Positions 22,236 through 33,341 are shown, counted from the stretch's first letter. The stretch is 64,000 nucleotides of DNA from Ectocarpus siliculosus (GCA_000310025.1 FN648365.1:212880-276879); one strand, 5' to 3'. Numbers and translations: made by a program. Notes: generated by a model from the letters alone, not told the origin.

Positions 22236-25200
22236 GTGGATGAGATCATGAACAAACTGCACCAGGGCTCCATCTTCTCGCTCTTCGACTTCACAGGCTC
22301 CTTTCACCAAATTCCCGTGCACCCCGACACAATTCCGCTTACTGCGTTCGCCACACCGACTCGCCTTTTCGAGTGGCTCAAAATGCCGATGGGTGCCAGC
22401 CAATCTTCAGGCTGGTGGATGAAGGTCATCAATGAGGTCATCAAAAACCTCGAAGGCGTCGACGCGTACCTTGACGATGTGGTACTCTACGACAAAACAC
22501 CGGCGGATCACCTCCGCACCATGCGCGCCTTCTTGCAACGGCTGCGTAGGCACAAGCTTAAGCTTTCACCGCCCAAGGCAACCATCGGCACGACACACTC
22601 TGCATTCTTGGGACACACCATTACCCCCGACGGCATTAGGCCCAACGCCAACAAAGTCGCTGCACTCGCAGCTATGCCAATGCCAACCGACCTCAATAAA
22701 CTTCGCTCCCTTCTCGGTGGTCTGAGCTACTACCGCAGCTTCGTCAAAAACCTGTCTAAACGAGTACGCCCCGTCACGACGCTTCTCAAGAAAAACTCGT
22801 CCTTCACCTTCACCGCCGACATGGAAGCTATCGTCCGAGAAATCCTTAAAGAACTCTCCGAACCGCCAATTCTCGTCTTCCCCGATTGGAAGGCCATCGA
22901 AGACGGTACCAGACCTCTCCGCCTCCACTGCGACGCAAGCCTCGATGGTCTGGGCGCGACACTAGAACAAGAACAAGCGGATGGCTCTGTTCGCCCCATC
23001 GTCTTCATCAGCAGATCGACACTTGACGCTGAGCGCAACAGGACACCACTCGACTTGGAAGCTGGCGCCATCGTTTGGGCCATCAAACGCTTGCGTGGAT
23101 ACTTGCGCGGCACACACTTCCAAATTTGGACCGACAATCAGGCACTGGAGAACATCTCCAAGGTGGGAGACCACAGCCCACGCGTACAGCGTTGGCTTGA
23201 GTTCCTCACAGCGTATCAATACACGCTCAAACACCGCCCGGGCTCCTCCAACAGCAACGCCGACATGCTGTCTAGACTACCCATGCCCGCCACTCCGCAG
23301 GACATCACAGGAGATAGCCGCATCACCATGCCAGATGATGTGGGTGTCTACATGATTCGCGCCACCGGCAACACTCCTTCTGGTCCTTCTCCACAGGGTA
23401 TTGCTTTGGGTGGGCTAGTACCCAACAACGGCACCGACACTTTGAGTGGCTCCCCACTGACACCAGCGGATTTCCAGGATTTTCGCCGGCACGGGCTCCG
23501 AATGAGCATTGACGACCTCGACGCTCCTCCCGGAGTATTCGCAGCTCGTGCTTTTCTGTCAGTCTCCAACAACAATTCATGTCTCCGCTCTCGCCACCCT
23601 CCTGTGTTGTGCGACATCAACACAGTGCATCAATCGGCTTTGCCTCGACATTTGGACCATCATAGCAAGGGCCCTACCACAGTACGTCTCCCGTCCTCAA
23701 ATCTTCAACACCATCCCGGCACACTACAGTTTGCCGCTCAATCTCCGGCACAACCTGCCAGTTCGACAATGCCCCCTGCAACTGCAGCTCTCTCCAGATC
23801 AGACATCCTGGAAGCACCTGCACTTCAGCGGCCTCTCTCTCCTTCGCGGTTGCGCCCGCGTTCTTTGGATCCATCAGATTTGATATCCACCCGCACTCGA
23901 CGCCGCGCAGCTGCAACATCGGGGAATCCTCAGCCTCAAGTAACTTACCGCTTCAGCCCAGACATTTCCGCCACTGCGGCACCAGCACCAGCTGCACAGC
24001 CACGCAGGCCGCACACAAACCCTTCTACGCCACCTGCGCAGACCACCGCTGAACTTGTACCCACCGTACCAACGGCAAATAACACTGCTCCCTCAGAACC
24101 TCTCGCAGAACCTCTGTCGGAATGGGCAGACACACCATTCACAGGGACCCCCTCCACTTCAGCTTCTTCGTCACTTCCAGCGCCACTACCTTCTCCGGCT
24201 GAGATATCCTTCATGGACTCTGTAGCGCGCTTCACACACGCCGACTGGCATGAGGAACAACAAAAGGACGTCACTTGCAACTCCGCCATTCGCTACATTC
24301 AGCTTGGGCAACCTTTGGCATTGCCCACAGACTTTTACGGCGACACCCCAGAACACTTGCCCCCTCCCCTCACCAACATCAAGGGATTGGCCACCAAAGG
24401 TCGCAGCATCACCGATGACGACGGCAATCCGCTCTTGGTTCGACAATTTACCAAACCGCCAAACTCCGACAACGATCGTCCTAGCGGTAGAGCTGCTCGC
24501 CTTCTCGACAATGAACCCACGCGCATCTATGTGCCAGTACACATGCGTCCTTGGGTAATGCTTCAATGCCACTCCAACACTCTGTGCCACCTTGGCACCG
24601 CCAAAACCATCAGCCTTCTGGAACAACTCTACTGGTGGGTTGGCATGAGCTCTTGCGCCCGCTTCTGGACTCGACAATGCTACACATGCCAAGGCCGCAA
24701 ATCAGCACGACAAACTATACGATGGCCCATCCTCACCATTCCCCTGCCATCAGGGCCAGGTGTGGCCGTCAGCGTGGACTACTTTGGACCGCTCCCTACT
24801 ACTCCACGCGGCAACGCCTACATCTTACTCTTCACCGACCGCTTTAGCAGGCGCGCCGACATGTACGCAGTCTCCCCTGCGAAATACACGGCCGAAGGGA
24901 CCGCCAATATCTTCGTCAATCAATGCATTCCACTCTGGGGATGTCCAGTGAGCCTTCTTTCCGACAATGGTCTCCACTTCACCTCACACCTTTCTGACGC
25001 CATCTTCAAACTTCTCCGCATTCGCAAAATCACCACCAGCGCCTATCACCCTTGCGGCAACGGCGGCGTGGAACGCGTCAACCACACAATGGCTCAAATG
25101 CTAGCTGTATCCGTCAATGAGAGGCAAGATGACTGGGATCTACACCTCCCGCATGTGGAATTTGCCTACAACAACACCGTGAGCGCCGCCACAGGGCTAG

Positions 25201-26495
25201 CACCCAACCAAGTTCACATCGGCCGACTCGCCCGCTTCCCCATGACCGTTTTCGACAACATCTACGCTCGCGGACACCAAAGCCTGGCTAGGGATCAACT
25301 TGAATACCACAACCTCGCTGTGGACAGACAACGTCGCGCTTACGACCTCGTTCGAGAGCAACACGCGCTCAACGTCGACAAAATCGAGCGCAGGAATTCG
25401 TCACTATCGGATACACTTCACCGACGACCCGTCTACAAGACAGGACACTGGGTCTGGGTCTACAATCAGGTATCGACAATTCCCCAAGGAGCTTCCACCA
25501 CCGCCTCTGCCTCCGCCTCGGACTCGCAGGTTCTCAAAGCCAAGCTCTCCTTAAACTGGACTGGGCCCTTCAATCTTGCCGTAGGCCCTAGCGACAAAGC
25601 ACCAGATGGGCGTCCGATCGCCGACAAGCTCCTCTACTTGGACCTGCCCAACGACATGCCCGGCGCCGACGCCAAAAACCGCGTCTCCGTAGTACGCTGC
25701 AAGCCGTGTCACCACGCTCACGACACTGACATACCCCGCTTCCTGCCTGCTGGCCTTACCAGATACGTCCTCAACAACTACACCAACAAATCACCTCCGT
25801 ACCACGTCACTGCGGATGACGTCTCCACGCCCCTTCAACGCCTTGAAGTAGAGAAAATCACTGGCCACCAAACTGTCCGCGGACGCGGCGGAGTCCTCGC
25901 TGCTCTATACCAAACACACTGGAAAGGCCTGCTTCGACCCTCCTGGGAACGAGAAATCGACCTACAACACTCGCGTCACCACATCCTTCGCTACTGGTGT
26001 GGCACACCGGATCAGCACGGCCAACAAAACCGTCTGTACCGCAAGATGCGCATAGGAGCCGCTGCTCGAGAACTCTCCCGCTCCAAAGGAGAACGTGCGT
26101 CTTCACCTGGCTACACCTACGTGCCCCGCGACACCTACATCCGCCGCTTCAGCGCCACCGCCATACCCGTAGGAGCTTACTTCTGGTACAAAGCCAAAGA
26201 TGCGCTCTGGTGGTTGGGCAAAATATCGCGACACACCACCACTGCTGACCTCTACATCGTCCGCTTCCTTGACGACCCGGGGCCGATCAAGATCTCCCTC
26301 GCCCCCGGCCACTACAGCTCCGAACATCACGCCGTCTGCGGTTCCTGGTGTCTGCAAGTACATCGCAACAGCTCCTTCATGCGTGGCATCCGGAGGAACG
26401 TCGACGAATCCCGAGGAGCCACAACAGCTCCAACTTCGACCACAACGGCGCCCACTTCAACAACCACAGCACCGCCTTCAGCCACTGCCCGGTGA
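22236..26495 (+). CDS. Gypsy element, RT-RNase H-integrase-chromodomain-Tudor-like polyprotein
   Basis: About 1,419 residues. RT: palm box YLDD near residue 78. RNase H: LHCDASLDGLGA near 229, DLEAGAIVWAI near 273, WTDNQALENI near 298. A Pro/Ser/Thr-rich linker follows (about 370-680). Integrase: H-x5-H and C-x2-C zinc site near 780-815, then DDE catalytic residues in SVDYFGPLP, LSDNGLHFT and GGVERVN, with D-61-D-35-E spacing. Chromodomain near 1199-1258: LEVEKITGH, THWKGLLRPSWERE. A last domain near 1312-1378 (GAYFWYKAKDALWWLGKIS, IVRFLDDPG) resembles Tudor/Agenet-like barrels. Chromodomains in this group direct insertion to marked chromatin. RT sequence also lies just upstream in another frame; this copy is broken. 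Confidence 0.92.
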   Translation: MDEIMNKLHQGSIFSLFDFTGSFHQIPVHPDTIPLTAFATPTRLFEWLKMPMGASQSSGWWMKVINEVIKNLEGVDAYLDDVVLYDKTPADHLRTMRAFLQRLRRHKLKLSPPKATIGTTHSAFLGHTITPDGIRPNANKVAALAAMPMPTDLNKLRSLLGGLSYYRSFVKNLSKRVRPVTTLLKKNSSFTFTADMEAIVREILKELSEPPILVFPDWKAIEDGTRPLRLHCDASLDGLGATLEQEQADGSVRPIVFISRSTLDAERNRTPLDLEAGAIVWAIKRLRGYLRGTHFQIWTDNQALENISKVGDHSPRVQRWLEFLTAYQYTLKHRPGSSNSNADMLSRLPMPATPQDITGDSRITMPDDVGVYMIRATGNTPSGPSPQGIALGGLVPNNGTDTLSGSPLTPADFQDFRRHGLRMSIDDLDAPPGVFAARAFLSVSNNNSCLRSRHPPVLCDINTVHQSALPRHLDHHSKGPTTVRLPSSNLQHHPGTLQFAAQSPAQPASSTMPPATAALSRSDILEAPALQRPLSPSRLRPRSLDPSDLISTRTRRRAAATSGNPQPQVTYRFSPDISATAAPAPAAQPRRPHTNPSTPPAQTTAELVPTVPTANNTAPSEPLAEPLSEWADTPFTGTPSTSASSSLPAPLPSPAEISFMDSVARFTHADWHEEQQKDVTCNSAIRYIQLGQPLALPTDFYGDTPEHLPPPLTNIKGLATKGRSITDDDGNPLLVRQFTKPPNSDNDRPSGRAARLLDNEPTRIYVPVHMRPWVMLQCHSNTLCHLGTAKTISLLEQLYWWVGMSSCARFWTRQCYTCQGRKSARQTIRWPILTIPLPSGPGVAVSVDYFGPLPTTPRGNAYILLFTDRFSRRADMYAVSPAKYTAEGTANIFVNQCIPLWGCPVSLLSDNGLHFTSHLSDAIFKLLRIRKITTSAYHPCGNGGVERVNHTMAQMLAVSVNERQDDWDLHLPHVEFAYNNTVSAATGLAPNQVHIGRLARFPMTVFDNIYARGHQSLARDQLEYHNLAVDRQRRAYDLVREQHALNVDKIERRNSSLSDTLHRRPVYKTGHWVWVYNQVSTIPQGASTTASASASDSQVLKAKLSLNWTGPFNLAVGPSDKAPDGRPIADKLLYLDLPNDMPGADAKNRVSVVRCKPCHHAHDTDIPRFLPAGLTRYVLNNYTNKSPPYHVTADDVSTPLQRLEVEKITGHQTVRGRGGVLAALYQTHWKGLLRPSWEREIDLQHSRHHILRYWCGTPDQHGQQNRLYRKMRIGAAARELSRSKGERASSPGYTYVPRDTYIRRFSATAIPVGAYFWYKAKDALWWLGKISRHTTTADLYIVRFLDDPGPIKISLAPGHYSSEHHAVCGSWCLQVHRNSSFMRGIRRNVDESRGATTAPTSTTTAPTSTTTAPPSATAR

Positions 26496-27580
26496 AAATA
26501 CCTTGTTGGGACACCGGCGACCGCCTGTTCTTGTTTTCTTGTTTGCATACATTCCCTCGCCATGTCAGCAGCTCTTTCCACCATGGTGCAATCTGCCCCT
26601 GGCTGGTTACGACCCTGGCGCTGGTTTGTACCTTGTATTTGTTTTTTGTATCGTTTTTTTTGTGTTTGTTTGTTCTTGTGTTACTTCTTGCGCATCTGAC
26701 GCTATAGCCTTATTTCTATTTTGGACGCCGTTGCCACCCAAACACCTCGCTCTTACAGCCGTCTGCTGGCGTGATAAGTTTTGGCCTACGCTTTTGTGTT
26801 TGGCGCTCGACCATGCTGCCTACTTTCCTCTGTAGCCTTACCGTGTTTTTCTTCCGCTACCTTTTGAGCTCCTGCGAGCACGTATTATTGTTGCTCCCCC
26901 GCAGCTCGTGTCTTCTACTGTCGACCCCCGTAGCCTACGACATCGACACCCCCGTTTTGAGCTTTCGAGTGAAATTGATCTTGGGCCTGGTCCACTATAT
27001 TTCCATTTTTTATATTTCAGCGTCCACTCCGACAACCGCCGCCTGTTTGTCGCCCCCCCCATTTCATTGGACCGCGCGCGGAGCACCGTACTTAGTGGCT
27101 CTCGCTTTATAGCCCGCTCCCGCTGCGCCGCTGTCTCTGACTATTTTTGCTTCTTCTGCTTTTGTATTAATTTGAGCATTTTTCTTGTGCTTTTCTTGCG
27201 TATCCGGAACTATCCTGGCGTCACACCGTCGTTCTTCGTGACCCCCTTGCAATCGATAGACCCCCCGGCCTTTTCTTCTCTCTTTATCTGCTTGCTTATG
27301 TAGCTCTGCCCCTGCTTCTATCTTTGGACGTTTTCCGCTCTTCTTTGCTCAGCTTTCATAGCCACTGTCAGCCTGCACGCTGCTTGCCCCAGCTTTCTCC
27401 TATTTCAATTCTGCCCTTTTGCTAGCCGAGAGCGTAGCTCTCTTGAAATCCACGTAGAGGTGTGGGAGAGGTTTGTGAGGCTCCGTATCCTCGAGTCTAG
27501 AGTAGATGCCTCAGATGGATTGTTATCTCCCCCTCTTCAGGTTCTAGCCTCTGCGTATATGTACCCTCAGGGTGGGCTAG
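26496..27580 (+). other. T-rich 3' untranslated region of the gypsy element
   Basis: Between the pol frame and the 3' LTR there are 1.1 kb of T/C-rich plus-strand DNA with no credible frame. It is long for a gypsy 3' leader. A purine-rich AGGGTGGG lies 8-15 bases before the 3' LTR and could serve as the polypurine tract. Confidence 0.6.
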
Positions 27581-27923
27581 TGTTATGGTATTTGGACCCT
27601 TGGACTTGGATACCATCTGGGAGGGTATATCTTTCAGGAATATCCCGACCACCTGCCCAGGTTCCTAGTATTCCGACTTTAGGCAGGTAGCAGTACAATG
27701 GTTACTAGCAGTAGCAAGCGAGTGCAAGCGTTCCACCTTGCTCAGTGTCTTGCCTGGTGTTCCCTGGTGTCTTGCCTGGGAGTGAGCGATAGCGAGCGAC
27801 TGAGAGAGAAAGGAAGGATAAGGAAGGAAACAGACTGAAGAAGCGAAGCGGCTCCAACCTGCACACAGTGGTCGGACTAGCTCCACACTAAACCCGCGTC
27901 AGAGATCGTCACATCTCGTCACA
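27581..27923 (+). repeat. 3' LTR of the gypsy element
   Basis: Near-identical to 16724-17067, with about two differences clustered around 27619. The bases after it, ATTT, repeat those before the 5' LTR. Confidence 0.95.
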
Positions 27924-28292
27924 ATTTTCTCCACAAGGGGGTTCGACCTCCACCTGTGAAGCAACATATATCTTCTCCTTGAACCCCCGTAGACCCTCAG
28001 TTTCCAGCGTTTCATCTTCGTCGATGTCTAACGCCTTCCATACGTCCTCTACAACCTTGACCCATTCCGTGGGTTGTCTACCCCTCTTTTTGTTTGCCCA
28101 CTTCGCCTCCCATACTATTCTCGGCAACCTCTTCTCTCCCATCCCGCACATGCGATACGGCCATGTCAGCTTCATTGCGTCTCTTCCCGACCGTAGGGAT
28201 TGAATCCCCAATTCTGCCCTGACGGCTTCATTACTTGTGCGCTTGGAGCATCCTAGGATGATCATCGCTGCGTTCGTCTGCGCCGCCGCGAG

Positions 28293-28967
28293 TTATTTCA
28301 CTACCTTCTTATTATTTCCTTCCCATACTTCTCCGGCGTACTCTAGCGGAGGTACGATTACGCTCTTCAAAACCGCCAATTTGATGTGTGTATCGAGGTG
28401 CCGGTTTGCGAGTATTTGGTGCAGCTTCCCTGCTCGTGCTTTGCCCTTTTCCGCTACCTTGGACATGTGTGCATTCCACGAGCAATCTCTAGCGATCTCT
28501 ACTCCGAGGTGCGTGTACTGGTCCACCACTGCAAGCTCCTCGACCCCCCACTTCAATCTATGTTCTACTGGTTCCCCCCTGACCTCGTTGCATACCATGA
28601 CGGCACTCTTCTTAACGTTGGCACACAATCTCCACTTATCAGTAAACTTCTTCGTCGCGTCAATTTGTAGTTGCAGTCCCTCAGGGGTGTTCGACATACC
28701 AACAAAATCATCCGCAAACAGCATTTCTGACACCGAAGTTTCCGTGTCCCCTACTTTTACTCCCTTCCGGACTGCCTCTACGACTCCCAACAGATCGTTG
28801 ATGAAAACCTGGAACATTGTTGGGGACAGCGTGCAACCTTGTGGGACCCCCTGCTCCATGTCGAAGAATTTAGACAGTTCTCCGTCTTGCATGACCGCGC
28901 TTTTCGTACACTCTGTCATCTTCTTCAGCACTCTCCACATTTTCCCCTTCATTCCGTACTTGGACAA
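28293..28967 (-). pseudogene. LINE reverse transcriptase core fragment
   Basis: The longest frame of the LINE, 224 codons. It covers RT motifs from GVPQGCTLSP through the catalytic FADD box to the thumb (KKSAVMVCNEV, YTHLGVEIARD). The upstream RT part (29000-29300) and the C-terminal part (27924-28265) are in other frames. The catalytic aspartate pair is intact, but the fragment alone would not be active. Confidence 0.85.
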
Positions 28968-29919
28968 TTATTTCCACAGCCCATTTCTCCATACGGTATC
29001 GTTTGCCTTTTTCACGTCCAGGAAGAAGCAGTACGTCGGCTTTCCCGCCCTCATTCTACCTTGGATGATTCTCCCTACCGTGAATACGTGATCTACGCAC
29101 CCCCTCTTCTGTCGGAAACGTGCCTGGCCCTCACTAATGCTACGTTATTTCTCCGATACTCCCACTATCCTATCGTTCAGCAACTTACAAAACACTTTTC
29201 CTACTGTGTTCAACAATAATGTGATACCTGTAGTTTTCTGGGTCAGTCTTGTCTCCTTTCTTAAACAAGTTCACAGCCACTCCTTCCCTCCATCTACTTG
29301 GCGCATAATCGTTTTTCTACACCCTGTTGTACAGGAGTATACCATCAGATGATCATCCCCTTCCCCCCAAACTTCATGAGCTCGTTGACTACCCCATCCG
29401 CCCCTGCTGCTTTGTGGCACTGCAGCTTGTTCACACACGCCTCAACCTCGTCCTTAGCGAACTCCATTTCTAGTTCTACGTTCCCAACGTCTGCCTTCGA
29501 TGTCTCTTCTTCTTTCTGGACCCATGCGTCCACCTCCTTCTTAAACACTTGGTCAAAAGCTTCATTCTCGGAAGGCACTCCAAGTCTCTTGTAGTGTCCT
29601 GCTAGAACTTCCCTTTTTCCCTTCCCACTGCTGACTAGTTCACCGTTCACACCTCGCAAAGTTGCTACTCCTGTATCCCCCCCTTGCGCGGTCTTTTTTA
29701 CGATCCCACTAATTCCTTCCCACATCTGCTTGGCGTTCCCCTTCAGGCTTCCGTTGGCCTTCTGCACTACTTCATCCCAAATGCAATTTTTCTTCTTTTT
29801 CACTAGTCCCTTCACCGGTTTCCTCTTGGCCCTGTACTTTTCCCAACTCCTCACTCAGGTACTGCTTGAAGACTTCTCTACGTTCCCTTATTTCTTCTTT
29901 CAGCTCGTCATCCCACCAC

Positions 29920-31366
29920 TTAACCGATACCCCACATCGTACCACCTTCTCTCCCACTACTATCTCTGCCGTTCGTTGTGTTCACTATGGACTTCCATCC
30001 TTCAATCACTCTGTCCCCTGCTGCTTGTACGTCTACCTGTAGGTCTTCGACGCTTCTCAGCAGTTTGCTGAAGGGTTCTACACTACCAGCCAGTCCCTTC
30101 TGGAATTCATCCCGTGTCCCCTCGTCTCCCAAACGCTCTACTTTCCACCGGAACGCTTTCCTCTGTTTCCTTCTCTCCGTCTTTCTAGATCGGTCGATGT
30201 TTGCCCATATGAGGAAGTGGTCGGTCGAACCTACATCTATCCCACTTACTTGCAGCTCTGGGATCTGTGTGCTCCCACTATCGACCGGATGTAGTCCAGG
30301 ATCGAGTATTTCATTGCAAACTGCCCTTTGCCTGGTGAACTCCGGCTTATCGCATTCCCTCCTACCGTTCAACACCATCAGCTCGTTGCTTCCCAGGAAT
30401 TCAAGCATCCTCATTCCGTTGTCATTCACGTTGTCTTCTCCGTGCTGCCCGATCTCATGTCCTCTACTGGAAGCTTTCCCTACTCTGGAGTTGAAATCGC
30501 CCACCATGACAACTTCTCCCTTGCAAACCTCTGGGCATCTTCGCCAATTTGTCCAAAGTTCTCCTGCGCATTGCGTGCGACTTTCTTCGACGACGGTGGG
30601 ACGTATACGTTCCCTAGAAACAAATCTTTCTCTCCCCGCTCCCCAGGTATCTTAAGCCATAGGCTTTCCTCGAACTCAGGTTTCACCACGACTTGTACCA
30701 CGTGAAACAAGTGTTCCTTGACCGGGAATCCATTCCCCCCTCCCCCCTTTTCTTCGGGTCTAAGCCCTTTCTTGCCTTCCCTACCCACCGGTATTTCCCT
30801 AGTTTGCTTACCACGTCCCCATCCTTCAGTTCCCACGTCTCTTGGATCCCCACTACATCTAGATCGCTTTGTTCTACTTGGTCCACTATTTCCAACCGCT
30901 TGCGCTCACTCCTTGCGAACCCGTACACGTTCCACGACCCCACTCTCAGCTTGTGCTTTTCCCGATTGGAGATTTTGCGCACTCTATCGTTCGCCTTCCG
31001 CTTCTTCTCGGCGTTCTTTTGACTTGCCTGCTCGCCTCCCCCGCCCGGCCCCTTCTTCGCCTCCGTCGCCCTCGCCTCTTGTCTCCTTACCTTCTCTGTT
31101 TCTTTCATGTTCGCGACGCAAACCCTCCATCCAACCTTCCTTACGTAGTTCGACAGCTTCTCGATGTCAACCCCCAAGCACTCTTGGCTGTCTCCCTTGG
31201 TCGATTTCACCCGGAAATGTTCATGCTCTCTGCGTACTTCTCCCCTTGCTAGGCAGTGCAGTCCCTCCCTGTCACAACAGTTCTTGATTCTGTCCTCGTC
31301 ATGTCCCTTGGAATCCCAAACAGCAGCAGCTCCAACCTGTCTCCCTTCCACAGTTTCTGCTTCCAT
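29920..31366 (-). pseudogene. LINE endonuclease and N-terminal fragments
   Basis: Three overlapping frames (30683-31366, 30480-30836 and 29920-30507) carry successive pieces of an APE-like endonuclease. Visible pieces are the SWNV start, the catalytic Glu in QETWE, VPPSSKKVARNAQEN, GDFNSRVG and the terminal TDH. The part upstream of SWNV is Lys/Arg-rich (KKRKANDRVRKISNREKHK), as is common for LINE N-termini that bind RNA. Confidence 0.85.
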
Positions 31367-31400
31367 CGTCCTGCTTCCATCGTCCCGGCTTCTTCACCAT

Positions 31401-32356
31401 CCTCATGATCTTTACAGCAACTGGACCGTGGCCACTTGTTTTTCGTGTTTTTGCAGGAAGGTTTACGGAATACTCATCCTTCCCAATCCAAGTGTCCGGT
31501 GGGGGTGGGGGTTCCTTTCAGTTCTTTTGCCGGCTCACCGACGCTAAATAACGCCGCCAACATTGGCTCGTAGTCTAGATCCAAGTTTACACCTCCTGGG
31601 ACAAGTACCCCAGTCTTGTGCCGGGCGTTCTGCTTAGAAAATACCCGGACGTCCCCCGACCACCCAACTTATCATCTCCGAAGTCCCGCGGTACAAGCTA
31701 CTTTCCTCCTGGGGGGTCATTTTCACCACAATAAGTTCAGGGACGACTTGCATACCCTACGATCCTACTTCACGCGCCGGGATGGAGCGTACACCAACGT
31801 CCAGCTTCTCATGTACGCTCCACCATGGGTTGCTACCCCACTTACGCTCCCGAGTAGACCTATCTGCCGAAATTTTGGCCAACAATTCCTTATTACTTTG
31901 TATTCGCCTCTCTACAATCGAAAACAATGCATTGTGCGTGCCGCACATCTAGCTCCGCAGTTTTGCCTGGTTGGTCAGGTCGTTCAGCTTGCTCGACGTG
32001 AGTAATATGCTTTGCTTTGATGGCTCAATGTTTTATTGATCCACTTCAAGCAACGAACACCCCCCCCCCCTTCACCGTCCGATCCATTTTGGATCTCACG
32101 CCGGAGAGTTTTGGGCCTAAGTCCTCCACCGCCCAATGGGGGACTTTAGTATTTTTTTTATGCCGTACCAATAGGCGTTAACCTTAGGTAAGCTTGTGCT
32201 TACTTTGGACCGTACTCTCCTCCTCTGGGGGAGGCAGAGGGAGGGTGGGCGCATGGCCTGTATTTTTCAGGGGGGGGTTCGGGTACGGGTTGGGGATCGG
32301 GTCTACGTGCTGCATTCTCGAATTGTCCCCTCACTGTCGCTAGTGTGGATTTTCAA
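31401..32356. other. No confident gene
   Basis: This may include the 5' end of the LINE. C-runs and G-runs occur near 32060 and 32270. Nothing coding is supported. Confidence 0.35.
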
Positions 32357-32569
32357 TATATAGCCATCATCACTCAACACGTCATGTGTCCGGCAATCTC
32401 CAATACAAATCACCTGTGAGGTTTCAGTATGCAGCTATCCTCACTCAATGCGTCAATGTGTCCGGCAATCTCAAATCTCACTCAACCCGTGAGGTTTCAT
32501 TATCCATCTATCCTCCACACGTCTATGTGCCCGGCAATCTCATACATCACTCAACCCGTGAGGTTTCCG
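32357..32569. repeat. 71-bp minisatellite, three units
   Basis: Units start at 32357, 32428 and 32501 (71, 73 and 69 bases). The shared core is TGTCCGGCAATCTC followed by CACCTGTGAGGTTTC or CAACCCGTGAGGTTTC. The array ends about 70 bases before the assembly gap. Confidence 0.9.
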
Positions 32570-32638
32570 TCAACAGCTACAATATCCGCATTCCACTCGT
32601 CCATGCGTCACGCGTTTTGGTAGCGCATACTCTCCGGT

Positions 32639-32796
32639 GGGGGGGGGGGGGGGNNNNNNNNNNNNNNNNNNNNNNNNNNNNNNNNNNNNNNNNNNNNNNN
32701 NNNNNNNNNNNNNNNNNNNNNNNNNNNNNNNNNNNNNNNNNNNNNNNNNNNNNNNNNNNNNNNNNNNNNNNNNNNNNNNNCACCCCCCCCCCCCCC
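32639..32796. other. Assembly gap between G15 and C14 runs
   Basis: Bases 32654-32780 (127) are N. The left edge is a run of 15 G, the right edge is CA followed by 14 C. The true sequence and length are unknown; translated frames through the Ns are meaningless. Confidence 0.99.
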
Positions 32797-32903
32797 AACG
32801 CCATATAATTTCCAATATAAACAATTCCATACTAATTCCTATATATAGGGGGCACATTTCATACACGGGGGTAGTACAATTCACGTAGCCCCTAGTCGAG
32901 CTT

Positions 32904-33341
32904 GTGTGCATCACAGCCGCGGTACCGTCCGTAGCAGAGAAGATTGAGAGAGATGGTGACGATGAGCACAGTCTCCTTTTGGAGGGGACCCCTATCAACG
33001 ACCCCTTCGACAAGACGCTAGCCCTTCGGCTGTCAGAGCCCCCGTCACACGCCGAAAGGTCTCATCGGGGGCGGGGGGAGTTGATAGAACAGACGATGAG
33101 CCACTCTTCGACGAGTCGTCAGCGTAGACGGGGGACTCGGTTGAGGACGAGAGCTCCGAGTCGGAGTGGGGACCGGCATGTTGCCGGCTTGGGCAATAAA
33201 GCTTGGATTGATGACGTTTCGACGCATGGTGTTGATGTGTCCTTTGGTTCTGGTGTGTGTGTCGTTCGTTTGTGTTATGTCGCTAAATTCGCCCAAGTTC
33301 ACATGTCACGGGCTTGTCGCAGAAGCATCGAGAGGTTCTGA
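32904..33341 (+). CDS. Weak ORF, possible C-terminal exon
   Basis: The frame is open for 145 codons, hydrophilic and Arg/Ser-rich (EKIERDGDDEHSLLLEGTP, DKTLALRLSEPPSHAE). A GTAGCAG acceptor near 32937 would make it a last exon. AATAAA occurs inside at 33195. No domain is recognised, and the gene's earlier part would fall in the gap. Confidence 0.25.
   Translation: MCITAAVPSVAEKIERDGDDEHSLLLEGTPINDPFDKTLALRLSEPPSHAERSHRGRGELIEQTMSHSSTSRQRRRGTRLRTRAPSRSGDRHVAGLGNKAWIDDVSTHGVDVSFGSGVCVVRLCYVAKFAQVHMSRACRRSIERF

Larger units (their letters stand above)
16724..27923 (+). mobile_element. Ty3/gypsy chromovirus-like LTR retrotransposon with NADAR-like domain
   Basis: Two LTRs of about 343-344 bases bound an 11.2-kb element, flanked by the 4-bp duplication ATTT (16720-16723 and 27924-27927). 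Internal order is gag-like region with a CCHC knuckle, NADAR-like frame, retropepsin-like frame, then RT-RNase H-integrase-chromodomain. RT before integrase makes it Ty3/gypsy; the chromodomain places it near chromoviruses. The LTRs differ at about two positions, so the insertion is recent. Despite this youth the internal reading frame has around four or five interruptions, so this copy is broken. It abuts the 3' part of a LINE at its right end. Confidence 0.95.
27924..31400 (-). mobile_element. APE-type LINE (non-LTR retrotransposon), decayed
   Basis: Read on the minus strand from about 31400. A basic N-terminal region is followed by an AP-endonuclease domain (LRVGSWNVYGFARSE, VGIQETWE, VGDFNSRVG, STDHFLIW), then the reverse transcriptase with NLFKKGDKTDPENYR (29250), QGVPQGCTLSPTMFQVF (28840) and LFADDFVGMS (28710), then a C-terminal segment ILGCSKRTSNEAVRAELG (28240). 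These parts lie in at least six different frames separated by frameshifts and stops, for example between 30836 and 30683 within the endonuclease, so no protein can be made. The 3' end is cut where the gypsy LTR begins at 27923. No polyA tail or target duplication is visible. Confidence 0.92.

Noticed and set aside
32570-33013. Open frames crossing the N stretch
   Set aside because: Ns cannot be translated; the frames are artefacts of the gap.
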